A DNA stretch of 64,000 nucleotides from Trematomus loennbergii (GCA_012861695.1 JAAOOA010000002.1:37155244-37219243); one strand, 5' to 3'. Shown: positions 32,905 to 44,394, counted from the first letter of the stretch. Notes: generated by a model from the sequence alone, not told the origin. Made by a program: numbers and translations.

Positions 32905-33902
32905 GATTATACTAGGGCTGTCGGTCGATTAAAATATTTAATCGCATGATGCCCATAGTTAATCGCAAATTAATCGCACATTTTTTATCTGTTCTAAATG
33001 TACCTTAGAGGAATATTTTTCAAGTTTTTAATACTCTTATCAACATATGAGTGGACAAATATGCTTTATGCAAATGTTTGTTTATCATTGGAACAATGAC
33101 AAATATTCTCCTGAATATTTTCAATACAACAACCTGGAACCTCTCTCTCTCTTACACTCTCTCCCAACCCTGTGTACTTCTCTGCACTGAGCCAGTTGCT
33201 CAAACAGACAAGCCTGTTACAGTTGTCGGCGAAATGCCGCTCCTCTGTCTTCATAACAGTCAAAGCATGAGACTGAAGTTCCCACTGTGGGTCAAAATAA
33301 TGCGCTGTGATGTGATTGGATGCGATCCGAATTATCTAACGCAGCCCCTCGTTCTCCACAATGTTAAGCTGTAGCCACCCATTTAGCGATCGCTGTTAAA
33401 AGCTTGCTGCTCGTAGATGCCGTGTCCAGAGGCCTGTACTACGAAGCCGGATTTTCTCTTAGCCGGCTAACTTCAGGGAAAACTCGGGCTTTCCGGTCCT
33501 ACGACGCTGGTTCTCTTTTAAACGGGCTAGATCTCCATGGTAACTTATGCTGAGCGGCTAACCTCCTCGGGAGGAGGTTTGGTTCCAGGATAAGAGATCA
33601 ACTCAGTGAAAGCACCGCCTGCTGACCAATCAGAGCTCCGTGTGCGGAGTTTAAAGCTATCAAGTCATATTACAGGATAGAGGAAATACAGAAAAACTGC
33701 CGTTGCAGGAAAGACGGCCGGCAAAAATCAACTGACTGTGAACGGAAAATTAATAGAATATCCCCTCCCATCTTCAGAGCAATCTGACTATTATAACATT
33801 AGCGTTAAGAAAGCTTACTTAAATATCTGCCACAACATAAGTAACCGGATCAGAGTAACATTAAGTACAGTCCGCGGCACTGTGAGTGCAGACGTCGATG
33901 TG

Positions 33903-34000
33903 TCATATAAATCAAATCAAATCAAATCAAATCAAGTTTTATTTATAAAGCACATTTGAAAGCGATTTTTGGTCGAGCCAAAGTGCTGTACATGTAATAA
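33903..34000 (-). mobile_element. LINE-type 3' tail, minus strand
   Basis: Read on the minus strand it ends in GTGCTTTATAAATAAAACTTG followed by repeats of a TGATT unit (plus-strand AATCA repeats at 33908-33935). This is the usual 3' terminus of fish L2/CR1-like LINEs. It sits inside the Harbinger-like element, giving a third layer of insertion or a captured fragment. Confidence 0.5.
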
Positions 34001-34045
34001 AAACACATTACCACAATCACAATAAAAGACAATAAATTACAACAG

Positions 34046-34080
34046 ATATATATATATATATATATTAAAAAAAAAAAAAA
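34046..34080. repeat. (TA)n tract followed by poly-A
   Basis: About 11 TA units followed by about 13 A, inside the Harbinger-like element. Confidence 0.9.
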
Positions 34081-34916
34081 CACACAAGGAAAAGTCAGGA
34101 GTCGTGCTCCGCTCTAACTAGTAGGCCAGAGAGAAGAAGTGTATCATATATTTCCTTATCTGAGTCAGCTTCTTGAGCCGTATCTGGCGTGCAACACTCA
34201 CAGTGTCACATACTGTATGCAGAAGTATTATTTTAAGCAACACATTAAGTTGACGAAACACTCGAGTCAAATGTAATTAAAGTCAGATCCACTCGTGTCT
34301 TGGACGGGGCAGTGATATCATAAACCTGTTAATGTACGCATTCAAACGCTTTTTCTTTTACCAGCTGTATTCACCTTGCAGGTGCAGCTATGTGGCTTTT
34401 ATCCTGGATAAAGTGTTTAAGTCATGGATGTTTAAAGTTTAACTTCTTCATATTTGACTAATATTAAAGTTAACTTTTCATTCAGGAAGTATGACGCTGC
34501 ACTGTCAGTGCGCTTGTCCATGTTTGTGATTGGTCGAACGCTCCAAATACCACCCCTTTCATGTGAACGTGCACCTAACTAGATAGGACACGGCTGGCTT
34601 GAGCGATCCACTTGATAACCAGCGTCGTAGTACAGTTTAGCGAGACGCGTATGTTTTGGATTAGGCCAACCGGCTAACTCAAACATATCCAGGTTAGGTT
34701 GAACCAGCTTCGTAGTACAGGCCTCAGGCGTCTCCCCGACAAACTTTCAAGCGTGGTCTGCCGCAAGCGAGCGGCAGGAGCGGGGCTGTCAGCATCAGCT
34801 GTGTGCTTGGATTGTTGTTTAAAACACCTTTTTTTTGTATCCATATCATATTTGAATCTCCCACCATCCAACTAACAACAACAACAACGTCAAGCCTTTG
34901 GGCTCTGAAACTACGG

Positions 34917-34967
34917 GGCGGGCCGAGGACAAATACACATGTGTTATGTATTTGTCCTCGGCCCGCC
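34917..34967. repeat. Perfect 21 bp-arm hairpin
   Basis: The arms 34917-34937 and 34947-34967 are exact reverse complements (GGCGGGCCGAGG... and ...CCTCGGCCCGCC) around a 9 nt loop. It is much more GC-rich than the surroundings and lies in the right half of the hAT element at 32905-35125, followed at once by a CA/CG-rich tract. Confidence 0.92.
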
Positions 34968-35005
34968 ACACACACGCACACGCACATGCACACACACGTG
35001 ACTTA

Positions 35006-35080
35006 AATAAATAAATAAATAATAATTATTAATAAATTAATTAATAAATGTATTTATTAAAATGTATAAATTAAATAAAA
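35006..35080. repeat. (AAAT)n / AT-rich low-complexity tract
   Basis: Repeated AAATA and TAAT units just inside the right end of the hAT element. Confidence 0.85.
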
Positions 35081-35779
35081 ATGTACTTTGCATTAACGCG
35101 TTAACTTGACAGCCCTAGATTATACACATTATATTTCAGACAATGCTGCAGATGGTGGTGTTTGCAACTTTGTTTCCTTTTTGAACTGTATTAATGAAAC
35201 ATTTAATTTTAAATAAATACAATATAAATACATATAGTCTCATTTATATCATCATGATGACACATGTGCAAGTGCTGCTATATCTCTTTTGTCCAACAAT
35301 GATTTTGTCCTGTGTGCTTAGACCTGAGCACTCCTTTTATAGATAATTTATCAATTCAAGTGCTTTGGCATCATCTAGGAATTCTGGCTATACAAGTAAA
35401 CGAGTGCATTCTCAGATACTATTGGCTTTCACACTGCGATGTTTCCTGATGGTTATCAGGAAACTTGGGGCTCTAATTGATTTAGATCAATTACAGCTGA
35501 CTCCTGGTTGTCATCAAGAGGAAAAAAATCAATATTCTCGCTCATGCCAAGAGAGGTCAAAAGCATTCTGCACACAAACTGTGCTGCAGATCTGAATTAA
35601 GGCTTTGCAGGAGATGTATGCTTGTCAAATCAACACTTAACAAGCTACAGCTTAAACATCTTTAGGTCAAATGGATAAGTCAAAAGCACAACAATTTTCT
35701 CTTTCTTTTTTTTTACTATGGTGCTAATTACGTTCTACTTTACTTGTTCAGTTGTGTTCATATCAAGTTAAAAGTGAGC

Positions 35780-35945
35780 ATCTCATCTCAGTTGGTAGAA
35801 CTGGCAGCCCATGTACTGGTGCTCGGTACCAATTCAGAGGACCCTGGTTTGAATTCAGCCGGAATCTGCCACTTATCACCCTCTGTCTCCCCCTTTAAAT
35901 ACTGTCCCTTCATTAAAGGCACTGGATGTCCAAACATATATTACA
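35780..35945 (+). mobile_element. Diverged tRNA-derived SINE
   Basis: A box A-like TTGGTAGAACTGG (35792-35804) and a box B-like GGTTTGAATTC (35846-35856) are spaced as in a tRNA-derived RNA polymerase III promoter. The downstream body contains TCTGTCTCCCCCTTT and ends in CATTAAAGGCACTGG, a layout I recognise from dispersed percomorph SINEs. It is diverged and not a tRNA gene: no acceptor stem can be formed. Confidence 0.65.
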
Positions 35946-36819
35946 TAAAGTAAAATAAATAATGAGCATAATGCTGATCAGAAAGAAACCACCCTAGTTG
36001 TAACCCAATTACCAACACTTGTCAGCTTGACATTTTAACTGTGTGAGCTCCAACAACAAATGGAATTCAGCAGTTGTTGGACTGGAACCTTGGAAGCTAT
36101 GGCCCTAGGTTTAGACTAAATGAGGGATGATCCAATACAGAACATAAAATAGCATCTGTTATGGGCCATGCAGATGGACATCAGAACACTGAAGCCAAGA
36201 GTACTCAACATGACCTTGTATGGAGGATATTGCAATGGATCACTTTGTTTGCAGTCATTTGTGTTCTAGATGAACATTAGAAGGGCACAGCAGTGCCATT
36301 CAGTACTGTACCAGGCTAGAGAGGTCTAACCCACAACACATTACTGATTTCTACTGCTTGGATCATAGCGGAGACGGGTCAAATTGTTGGCATTTTGTAT
36401 TTTGCAACATGAGCACCATAAGGCAGGAACAGACAATCGTATTGATATGGAAGTCATATGTACCATGCCACCAAACGAACAATAACATTCAATAAATCAC
36501 ATTTCAAACAAGGTGGTCCTTTTTAATATAAGCTTTAGTCTCATTGTGTATCTAGTAGATTGCACTGCCTCACACTGTAGCTGCCCCCATAGCCATCATC
36601 TGAACTTGTGTGCCTTTTACTATGATGGCACAGATCACTATTAGAGATGGTCTGTTAAAGGAACACTCCAACACTTTATTTACCCCAAATAAGATAAGAA
36701 GTTCTGAATATCAATGATCTATTAACGAATTAAAACTTAAATTGTATTCCTAACGGCTCGATTCAGTAACTTGCAGCATCTCATAAGTCATGTTGGTAAA
36801 ACGTTATATGATGACCATA
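35946..36819 (+). other. Intronic spacer, no feature seen
   Basis: AT-rich sequence between two mobile elements. No exon or repeat is recognised. Confidence 0.5.
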
Positions 36820-37264
36820 TCTACAGTTAGGCCTGTCACGATAATTAATTTTGTTGGACGATACATTTTCCTGGAAATTATTGCGATAAACGATAATATT
36901 GTCGGCACCGTTGTAAGACCATTTTAGACCACTGACATAATGATAATATATAATAATAATTCAAGTACATCCTTTCAAACAGAACTTTTTTTTTTTGCAA
37001 ATGAAATGTGAAATAATATTCAAATATATAAATTATATATAATAAATAAAACAAATTAATTAAATTATAATAAATTAAATTCCCCTCGAGTAAGTCAAAC
37101 TTTGTCTCCCGCTTGTCGCTATATTATTAATTTGCCTGGCTAAAATGCTGGTCACATCCTTATGTAAACGGCAATTTATCGAGCTCAGAAAAGTTATAGA
37201 GTCCATTTTTATGTATCGTACGATAAGTCAATTTATCGATTATCGCGACAGGCCTATCTACAGT
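36820..37264. mobile_element. 429 bp hAT MITE with perfect 8 bp target-site duplication
   Basis: The element 36828-37256 has ends TAGGCCTGTCACGATAA and the matching inverse TTATCGCGACAGGCCTA, with one mismatch over 17 bp. It is flanked by TCTACAGT on each side (36820-36827 and 37257-37264). An 8 bp duplication supports the hAT superfamily. The interior is AT-rich with CGATAA words repeated near both ends. It is too short to encode anything. Confidence 0.93.
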
Positions 37265-40056
37265 GTGTTTATGGTGGCATTCATCTAGTATATAACTAGG
37301 TCATCCATACGGACTTATAATTCGTTATGAGTTAAAACTACAAAGTTTACTGACTGTTTATAAAGTGCATCAGAAAGCATTATATGTGTATATGAATGTA
37401 GTCATGTAGTAATTGATCACAATGCACTATTGCCTCAAAGCAAGGCTGCAAGCTTTTCACACATTTCTATTTCTGAATAAAATGCAATGCATGTGCTGTA
37501 TTGATAGTTAGCTTTATAGTGCAGTACAAAGGCAAACTGTAAAACAAAATACACATATGGTACACTAAGTTAAGACTGGAATTGGACTTTGTGTCCCATG
37601 GTTCCGTTTAATTTGATGACAATTGTATTTTCTGTTTCAGAGAAAAGACGGTATCACATTTAAAGTATCTTCAATATTCAGACAATAAACCGAGGCAAAC
37701 TGCAGTGATAGTATTTACATCGTGAGTGCCTTGGTTATCCAGAGCTTTTTGATTATATCAGGCTAAGGCAAATAGCAGCAGTAAGTGTATTATGTCGCTA
37801 TACAGAGAGTTAGTGCACTGATCAGCAATTTGATCCCACCCTGAGCAGGGACAAATACATAAGCCTTAATTGCTCCTGTAGTAATTTCAACGATATTGAG
37901 TGTATGTTTGTTTTTGGATAGAAGCATCAGTTAGATACAATATCATGAAAAACAGCAACATGCAAATATGAGTAGCTGTGTGTAGCCATTTCCGCAGGGT
38001 AAGCAACACTTTATTTATAATTTTCATTAAAATAGTGTTTGAAATGAGTGAATGTTAAACACACACAAGGGTTGACTAAATCTGACAGTTTCAAAAAAAG
38101 AATCCATCAAATAATTGGCTGGATAGTCAGAAACTTTGGAAGCAATATGTGTTTGCCTAGTTACTATGGTACTATAGCTAACCGTCTACATTAGATGTTT
38201 CACTTGTTTCAAGACATTGTGCTATTATAGGCCAAACACACCATGGATTTGTGTAAAATATCACACATACATTTCATAACATGATTTAAGTGTTGCTTTA
38301 TAGTAACACAATTGGACAGTTGTCTTAGTGCCATCTAATTAGATAAATATATCTGAAAGCAATTAACAATGAGGATGAGTATCTCAAGGGAAGGTGAGTG
38401 ATAATTATTCCTCCTATGTTTCCCCATTGGACCTTTTTACTGTGTGGCACTTGCAACAGATGGGGGAGAAAACAAACACCAGGGGATTCATTAAGCCTGA
38501 GCACACAGTATTATATCTTGTAATGTTCACATGTTTTATATACATAATATGAATACACCATTTTCCTAATAACATTACTATGCATATAAACATATTTATA
38601 GGGGTGAGAAGATAATAATAGCTAGCTGATATCAGAATTAGTGATCCACCCGCATTCACAAACCTGGTCTGCTGCAGGCAAAGCAGCGTGATAAAACCCC
38701 TTTAAATGTATGTTTTTTCATTTATCGTCATTATGCATTAATTGGAGAGTAGCTGTGTTAAAGCAACTTGTCTATAACAATCCATTTACTATAGAAAATG
38801 GAATGAAATGTGTGCACCTGCATTATTTGCGATTTTGCATATCACTACATGTAGATACCGCAACATTCAAAGAATATAGGTAATTGTTTTCATATGTGTA
38901 TATATATAAATATCATATTTGTTTAATTTTCAGTGGACGTCTATCTAATTATGTGGTGGTGTTAAGAATACAGTCGTTCAAACCAAAAACGGCTAAATTG
39001 TGACACAGACTGACCCGCCGTGTCAGACAAGCAATAAGCACCACAACCAGAGAACATGTAACTGGAAGCGACGTGCAGAGTTATTTACAGAATGTTACTA
39101 ACAGTGATCTTATATAGTACATGTGTAATAAGGCCAAGAGGAGATCTAATGTAATCTAATTATCTGACAAGAATGCTTAAAGGTCTTGTTAACAGACTCC
39201 ACTGTCTAAACTGTGTATTTCAATCTATTAGCAGTAAAACATTACTCAATTCAGAGTATTATTGGGTTTTATTGTATTTTCTGACCCCTGTGATGGGTAG
39301 GATTATGTGCCACTCTTCTGACCAGTTATAGCAGTACACGGATACAACATGTTGATTAGATTCAATTCGTTAACAATGCGTGACAGTCGAGTTTGCTATG
39401 TGCTGGAATCAAAACGTTTCTTAAGAAACTAGGAAAACTGTCTACAGCAAAGTCTATGCAGTATACTGAGAAACCAAGACAATGTTTTTATTGGTTGATA
39501 TTTATCAAATGACAGCTTAGTAGCTATCGAGCACCGCCGTTCGCTCCTCATCGATGGGTACATTTGCAACTGAAATGATCATCTATCCAGTCACTCCAGA
39601 TCACTGTGCTCTTCAGATTACAATGGGGCAGTTTTACCAATGCTCTGCAACGCATACAAGAAATAAAGAAAACTACTGAGTTCTGCTCTTGACACTGTAG
39701 GCAGAAATGACAGACACATTTGCTAAGTGTAGTTTACCATGTATAGTAGTGGATGGTCGACATTTAAGGTAAATGATACCTTGCTTTTACTCTCTCTAAT
39801 TAAGTTTTAAAATGAAAAGATAATTGGTTTCTGGCCTCCAGAGGGTACTTTTGCAAGTATCACATTTCCAGGCAAAATCTTTTTTTTTTTCTTCACTCAA
39901 ATTAGATCTCAGTGTAATGACATTTCTTGACGAAACTCTACAGAATGAGTAATTTGAAAGGAGTCACTTTGTGGTGACGAAATCCCTGGAAAATTCAAGG
40001 CTGATTAATTTTGTAGTGTTTCTTTCAGCTCATTGTTTTGTTTTTGTGTCTAAAAC
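37265..40056 (+). other. Intronic spacer, no feature seen
   Basis: AT-rich, stop-dense sequence. No exon or transposon ends were found. Confidence 0.45.
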
Positions 40057-41028
40057 TTAAAGGACACCGATCATGCTATATTTAAATGATATATTGTAGG
40101 GCCATACCTATATAAGCTATATTTATACGTTTCTGTTTTCAAAATACCAAACAGATCATGCATTTTAGCCATGCCTCATTTCGCTCTATGTGTTGTTTGC
40201 TGTCTACGGGTCTGATTCTGTGAGCTGCAGCTGACCACGCCCCCCTGCAGGAGAGGGGAGACGTGCTCTGATCAGCTGCTGGGCTGTCAGAAGAGGGGGA
40301 GAAAAAGAGATCTCCGTCCTCCGTGTTATTATAGGCCTATAGAGTCGTTATTCATTTGTTTTAAAGCTCAATAAATAACAAAGAAGACCTTTGACCGGCA
40401 CTTTTCTAATTTTGTCCGGAAGATTTAAACTTTAACGACATCTTGACCGGCGAAAGAAACTGAAACTGAAACTCTGCCGCACGGTCCCCTCGTTCCTTGG
40501 AAGAGGCGGAGAGGTGGGTGTTTGTCATCTGCTGGTGGACTAACCGGAGAGAATTACAGTGCTTGCCTCGACGGGGAGGGATTGCATTGAATTAAAGCAG
40601 CGGGAGCAAACGCTTGCCTCAGGGAGGGAGAAAGAAAGCCACAGCGGAGAATAAACAGAAGGGTAACCATGGTAACCAAGTCTTCTTCGCTGCTTTTGTG
40701 GCAGACTACAGCGCCACTTACAGGCCTGGCATATGTACTACAGCGTCTCCAGCGCTTTCGAGCGGCAATGGCCGGCCGTGGCCCAACCCACATTCCCCTG
40801 ATAGGTGGAGAGTTGGCCCAATAGCCGTAGCGCCACCGTCCTGACGTCAGGACAGTGTTCAAATCTGGATCAGTTTTTATCAGATCCCTTTTTTAGAGAT
40901 TTGGGTATGGAGGAAAATAGAGAGGGTTGTGTTTTCTGACACTTGGTGAGTTCCCTGGAACACCGGGGACACATATTCATGTATAAAAGACGTACCAAAG
41001 TGCATTTTGCATGATAGGTCCCCTTTAA
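40057..41028. mobile_element. TTAA-flanked Kolobok/T2-like transposon, about 972 bp
   Basis: Both ends carry TTAA followed by related inverted repeats: TTAAAGGACACCGATCATGC on the left and, reverse complemented, TTAAAGGGGACCTATCATGC on the right (17 of 20 identical). TTAA target sites with AAGG termini fit the Kolobok/T2 group (T2 MITEs show TTAAAGGRR); piggyBac is the alternative. The interior is clearly more GC- and CpG-rich than the surrounding intron. Open frames inside (for example 40554-40862 on the minus strand) have no transposase motifs. Confidence 0.75.
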
Positions 41029-42265
41029 CTGTTTTTTTCACTCTTACTTCTCTTAATTTCTTTTTTATGGCTGCAGCAGTTTTTTGGAGGAACAATTCTA
41101 TCAAGCCATACACAACCTACTCGGCATCATCAGTTCAATGGCGAAAATGAATGTTGAAATTACTGAAGCATTTAGCAGCTAGATGGCCAGATATATGACT
41201 TCAAATGAATGATACTGTTGCTCAGAATCTGCTGGATGTATATATGGGCAATTGTTTTAATTTGCATTTATTCAGTCTGTCGGGGTAATATTATCGTCTT
41301 CCTTTTTCTGCTCCTAAAGGGCCAAGAAAAGTTAGTCTTGGATGGTTTGAGTCTCCTGAAAAGAAATAGGCCTTAGGAAACAAGTGTTGCCTTTGACTAG
41401 AAATGTGTCTCAGGAGCACATGAAGTGTCTGCACATGAAATCACACTGATTTATTGACACATACAAAACACATGGCTGCTCATTAAGCATTGTCTTAAAG
41501 TCCAATTAGTGTTTGCAGATATGACAGCATTCCATAAGAATGGTAAAGTGCACACACTGGTGTTAGAACAACAGCTGACAAAGTTGCAAAAAGAAGGCGG
41601 TAAAATATTTCACTTGCTTCAGTGAATCATAAGTGCAAAGGACTGATATGCTTCACAGTAACAGACATACAAAAAACATAAAGCAAGAAAAATATGCGAT
41701 TGTTTTAAACTGTGATGAAGTACAGAATGACGAACGTTATGTGTTGGTAGATTGTTCAAGAGAAGAGAGGTAGACAGTTGAGATGCGTATGTTTTCATTG
41801 TAAGCTGAGCGATGAGGACTGCCTCTTAGTTGATAGAGAGAGAAGATTGAAATGTTGTAGAAGAACTGGGAGTTTCATACATTGATTACAGGTTTCTGCA
41901 CACAGACGTGCCAAATGCTCAGTTGCTTTATACTGAATGGCACACTAGAGTGCACACAGGTAGTTTAGAGTTTTAAGATTCCAGTCGATTTTAAACATTT
42001 TGCATAATGTATCTTTTTTTTTCTTTTTGCCATTTTCTCAACTGACCATTTCGGCAGCCAGCCAATACAGCAACATGTCAATGCAGACCACATTAGACTA
42101 TTTCCATATTTTTTTAACAAGGGGTCATTTTATCTAAATTGTGGCATCCTCAAAATGTGTGGTGCACATTATGAAAAAGTCGCATATTTTTGCAACAAAA
42201 AGAAAAATGCTAAAAGTATACAAGGCCAAAGACTAAGTGTTTTCACCAGTTTCAACCAGCAAACA
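41029..42265 (+). other. Intronic spacer, no feature seen
   Basis: AT-rich sequence without recognised exon or repeat. Confidence 0.45.
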
Positions 42266-42800
42266 CTCTAAATCAGGGGTTTTCAACGTGTGGGAAGGTG
42301 AGCCTCCCCTCAGAGAACATAAGAACAGCCGCGCCCCCCTCCCAATTGTTATTGCTATTATTATTATTGTTGTTGTTGTTGCTATAATGCAGGGGCATTC
42401 AATTGCATTTCAAAGAGGTCCAGTAAGAGAAAATGTCATTAAATGCTCTGTTTTCGCTGTCTACCTTTCTCTTTTTTGAGCACGCCATTTGAAATGACTC
42501 CGACTGTTTCTCTCTTCTTGTCTCGTCTCTGTGTGTGTGTTTGAATCTATCGTGCTGAGTCCCAGTCTTCTCTGATGTTACACTGCAACCTGCCTGTGAG
42601 ACAGTCCAACCACACACTCTGTCTGTCCAACACATGTCCTGCAATACACATGCTGCAGCTGCCCAGCTACTCACTGTTTGTAAAAGTAAATAAATAGTAT
42701 TTTCATTTCAATAATTTACTTTCTTTACCCTGCTTCATAAACAATACTGACATCCCTGTGCTCCTCCGAGTCTGGGGGTCCGGGGATGTGAGGACAGCGC

Positions 42801-42829
42801 GAGGACACAGACCCCCTGTCTGTGTCCTC
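42801..42829. repeat. Perfect 12 bp-arm hairpin
   Basis: GAGGACACAGAC (42801-42812) pairs with GTCTGTGTCCTC (42818-42829) around a 5 nt loop. A further GTGAGGACA / TGTCCTCAC match overlaps it. It lies in the outer hAT element. Confidence 0.9.
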
Positions 42830-42987
42830 ACACTGCTTTACTTGTGTACTTCATAAAGGAAATGGCGGTCAATATTAACAACACAGGAGCTAAAACGCTT
42901 AATAACCTTCATTACGTGTTAGAGAAAGAACATAAGAAAGGTTGACAAAGATGAGGCTGTTAAACGGGCAGCGGAGCCGCTGTGTGT

Positions 42988-43030
<43 letters not shown>

Positions 43031-43053
43031 GAGAGAGACACAGAGAGAGAGAC
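42988..43053 (+). repeat. (GA)n and (GACA)n compound microsatellite
   Basis: About 12 GA units, then about 4 GACA units, then mixed GA and CA repeats, in the outer hAT element. Confidence 0.95.
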
Positions 43054-43300
43054 ACTTCCCAACCCTGCCACTGTGCTACACGTCCCGCCCGCCCTGTCTA
43101 ACAGTACAGAAAGCGGCGAGATGCATTTCCTTAGGAATCGACAAGCAGAACCGAAACTAACATTTATGGGCGAAAAACGTCACTTGTCCGTCGGACACGT
43201 CAATGGAAAGATGTATTTGTCCGATATTATAAATAACACGTCCCGGACGATCGGACGTGTGCTTTTTCGCACACTGCATGTTGTCTCTCGCATAAGGTTA

Positions 43301-44276
43301 GCTGAAATTAGAGATGGGCGAGTCCTGATTCATCCGGATCATTAACCCGGATCCTAGAAATGAGCTGGTCGTGACGAGTCTCCCCTCTCCATTAACCCGA
43401 GTCCTTTGAGTCCCACACTTGGTGTGACGTACAAATTAAATTATATAAATTGCGTCACTCGCTACTCTCTTTATAACATGTAAAATCACATTACAACGTA
43501 CCCCAGTCCATCTGCCTACCCTTTAGCAAGTAGGATAGCTGCCAGAAGTGATCGTTTGGCTCAGGGGAGGGGACGCGGATCAGTGAAAGTTCCTGCAGAC
43601 TCGTGGGGACTCAGAGGAGCCGACGGCTCCTAACCGTAATAGCATAGCAGATCCAGAGATCCATACTCGTCATGTGCACGAGCATAGCCCCTCCTCCAGC
43701 ACCCGGCTCCCGCGGCTATATTATGCACGAGTCAACAGCAGACTCAGAGATTCGCAAATCCTGACTCGCTGTGCAAAACATAGCAGACTCGTGCGGACTC
43801 AGAGCCGTAACCATATAGCAGCAGATCCAGAGATCCAGCAGACTCGTCGTCATGCACGAGTCAACAGCAGACTCAGATTCGCAAATCCTGACTCACTGTG
43901 CAAAACACAGCAGAGCAGACTCGTGCGGACTCAGAGCCGTAGCCATATAGCAGCAGATCCAGAGATCCAGCAGACTCGTCCTCATGCACGAGTCAACAGC
44001 AGACTCAGATTTGCCAAATCGCAAAATAACCCTTTTTTTTGTGATCAAATTTTTTATTAAAGCAAAATACACTGTGTAGCGGAGGTTAATATAACGTCAG
44101 TTTAATATGCTCGTGAAATGCAACAACTTTTCGGTTTCACCGATAGGATTTCTACGGTCTTGGTGATGCTGACTCATATGACTCAAATGACTCGTATGAT
44201 CTGGATCTCTTCAATGACTGACTCAGAAGACCCTGAGTCCGTAAAAGGATCCGGATTTGCCATCTCTAGCTGAAAT
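43301..44276. mobile_element. Inner 960 bp hAT element with perfect 8 bp target-site duplication
   Basis: The element 43309-44268 has ends TAGAGATGG and CCATCTCTA and is flanked by GCTGAAAT on both sides (43301-43308, 44269-44276). The inverted match continues imperfectly (GGCGAGTCC on one side; ATCCGGATC words near both ends). It has no transposase. Its interior is packed with GACTC/GAGTC words and carries an about 130 bp tandem repeat. The intact duplication shows it jumped into the outer hAT element. Confidence 0.94.
43726..44023 (+). repeat. Tandem repeat, about 130 bp unit, 2.3 copies
   Basis: Unit 1 is 43726-43854 (129 bp), unit 2 is 43855-43986 (132 bp) and a partial third starts at 43987. 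Each begins CACGAGTCAACAGCAGACTC. The copies are nearly identical, differing by short indels. The open frame across them (43674-44060) is an effect of the repeat and not a gene. It lies inside the inner hAT element. Confidence 0.93.
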
Positions 44277-44394
44277 TAACCAGCTAGATTTCACTGTTTC
44301 TCGTTATTTTTTTCTCACACTGCGCCTCCCCTGAAGCTCTCTGGCGCCCCCCAAGGGAGGCGCGCCTCACACTTTAAAAACCGCTGCTCTCAAT

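Larger units (their letters stand above)
33427..34727. mobile_element. Harbinger/ISL2EU-like non-autonomous transposon nested in hAT
   Basis: The ends AGGCCTGTACTACGAAGC (33430) and its exact inverse (ending 34724) form perfect 18 bp inverted repeats, flanked by CAG on both sides (33427-33429, 34725-34727). A second related motif, CTACGACGCTGGTT, lies about 70 bp inside the left end. Its inverse (ACCAGCGTCGTAG) lies inside the right end, so the termini are doubled. The superfamily is inferred from a 3 bp duplication and terminal sequence. No transposase is present. The interior includes a LINE tail, a (TA)n tract and an A-run. Confidence 0.82.
32905..35125. mobile_element. hAT-type transposon with perfect 8 bp target-site duplication
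   Basis: The ends read TAGGGCTGTC... and ...GACAGCCCTA (32913-35117), flanked on both sides by GATTATAC (32905-32912 and 35118-35125). An 8 bp duplication with TAGGG-type termini is diagnostic of the hAT superfamily. Just inside the ends are repeated TTAATCGC-type words on the left and CGCGTTAA on the right. No transposase survives, so the copy is non-autonomous. It is interrupted by a Harbinger-like element (33430-34724) and contains a 21 bp-arm hairpin and CA/AATA-rich tracts near its right end. Confidence 0.92.
42266..44394. mobile_element. Outer hAT element, interrupted by a second hAT
   Basis: The ends CAGGGGTTTTCAACGTGTG (42274) and, reverse complemented, CAGCGGTTTTTAAAGTGTG (ending 44386) are flanked by CTCTAAAT and CTCTCAAT, an 8 bp duplication with one difference. 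CAG-GG termini plus an 8 bp duplication identify hAT. Removing the inner insertion leaves about 1.1 kb with no transposase. It holds a 12 bp-arm hairpin and a GA/GACA microsatellite. The one-base difference in the duplication and divergent ends suggest an older copy than the inner element. Confidence 0.88.

Noticed and set aside
35780..35945. tRNA gene
   Set aside because: Box A and box B-like motifs are present, but no cloverleaf acceptor stem forms and the body is SINE-like.
40554..40862. 102-codon minus-strand frame
   Set aside because: Lies wholly in the TTAA-flanked transposon and has no transposase motif; its openness follows from high GC.
43073..43345. 90-codon frame crossing a transposon border
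   Set aside because: It spans the junction between outer and inner hAT elements, so it cannot be an ancestral gene.
43726..44023. CRISPR-like array
   Set aside because: Units of about 130 bp are contiguous, without regular unique spacers, and sit in a eukaryotic transposon.
43674..44060. 128-codon frame with internal protein repeats
   Set aside because: Produced by the about 130 bp tandem repeat in the inner hAT element.
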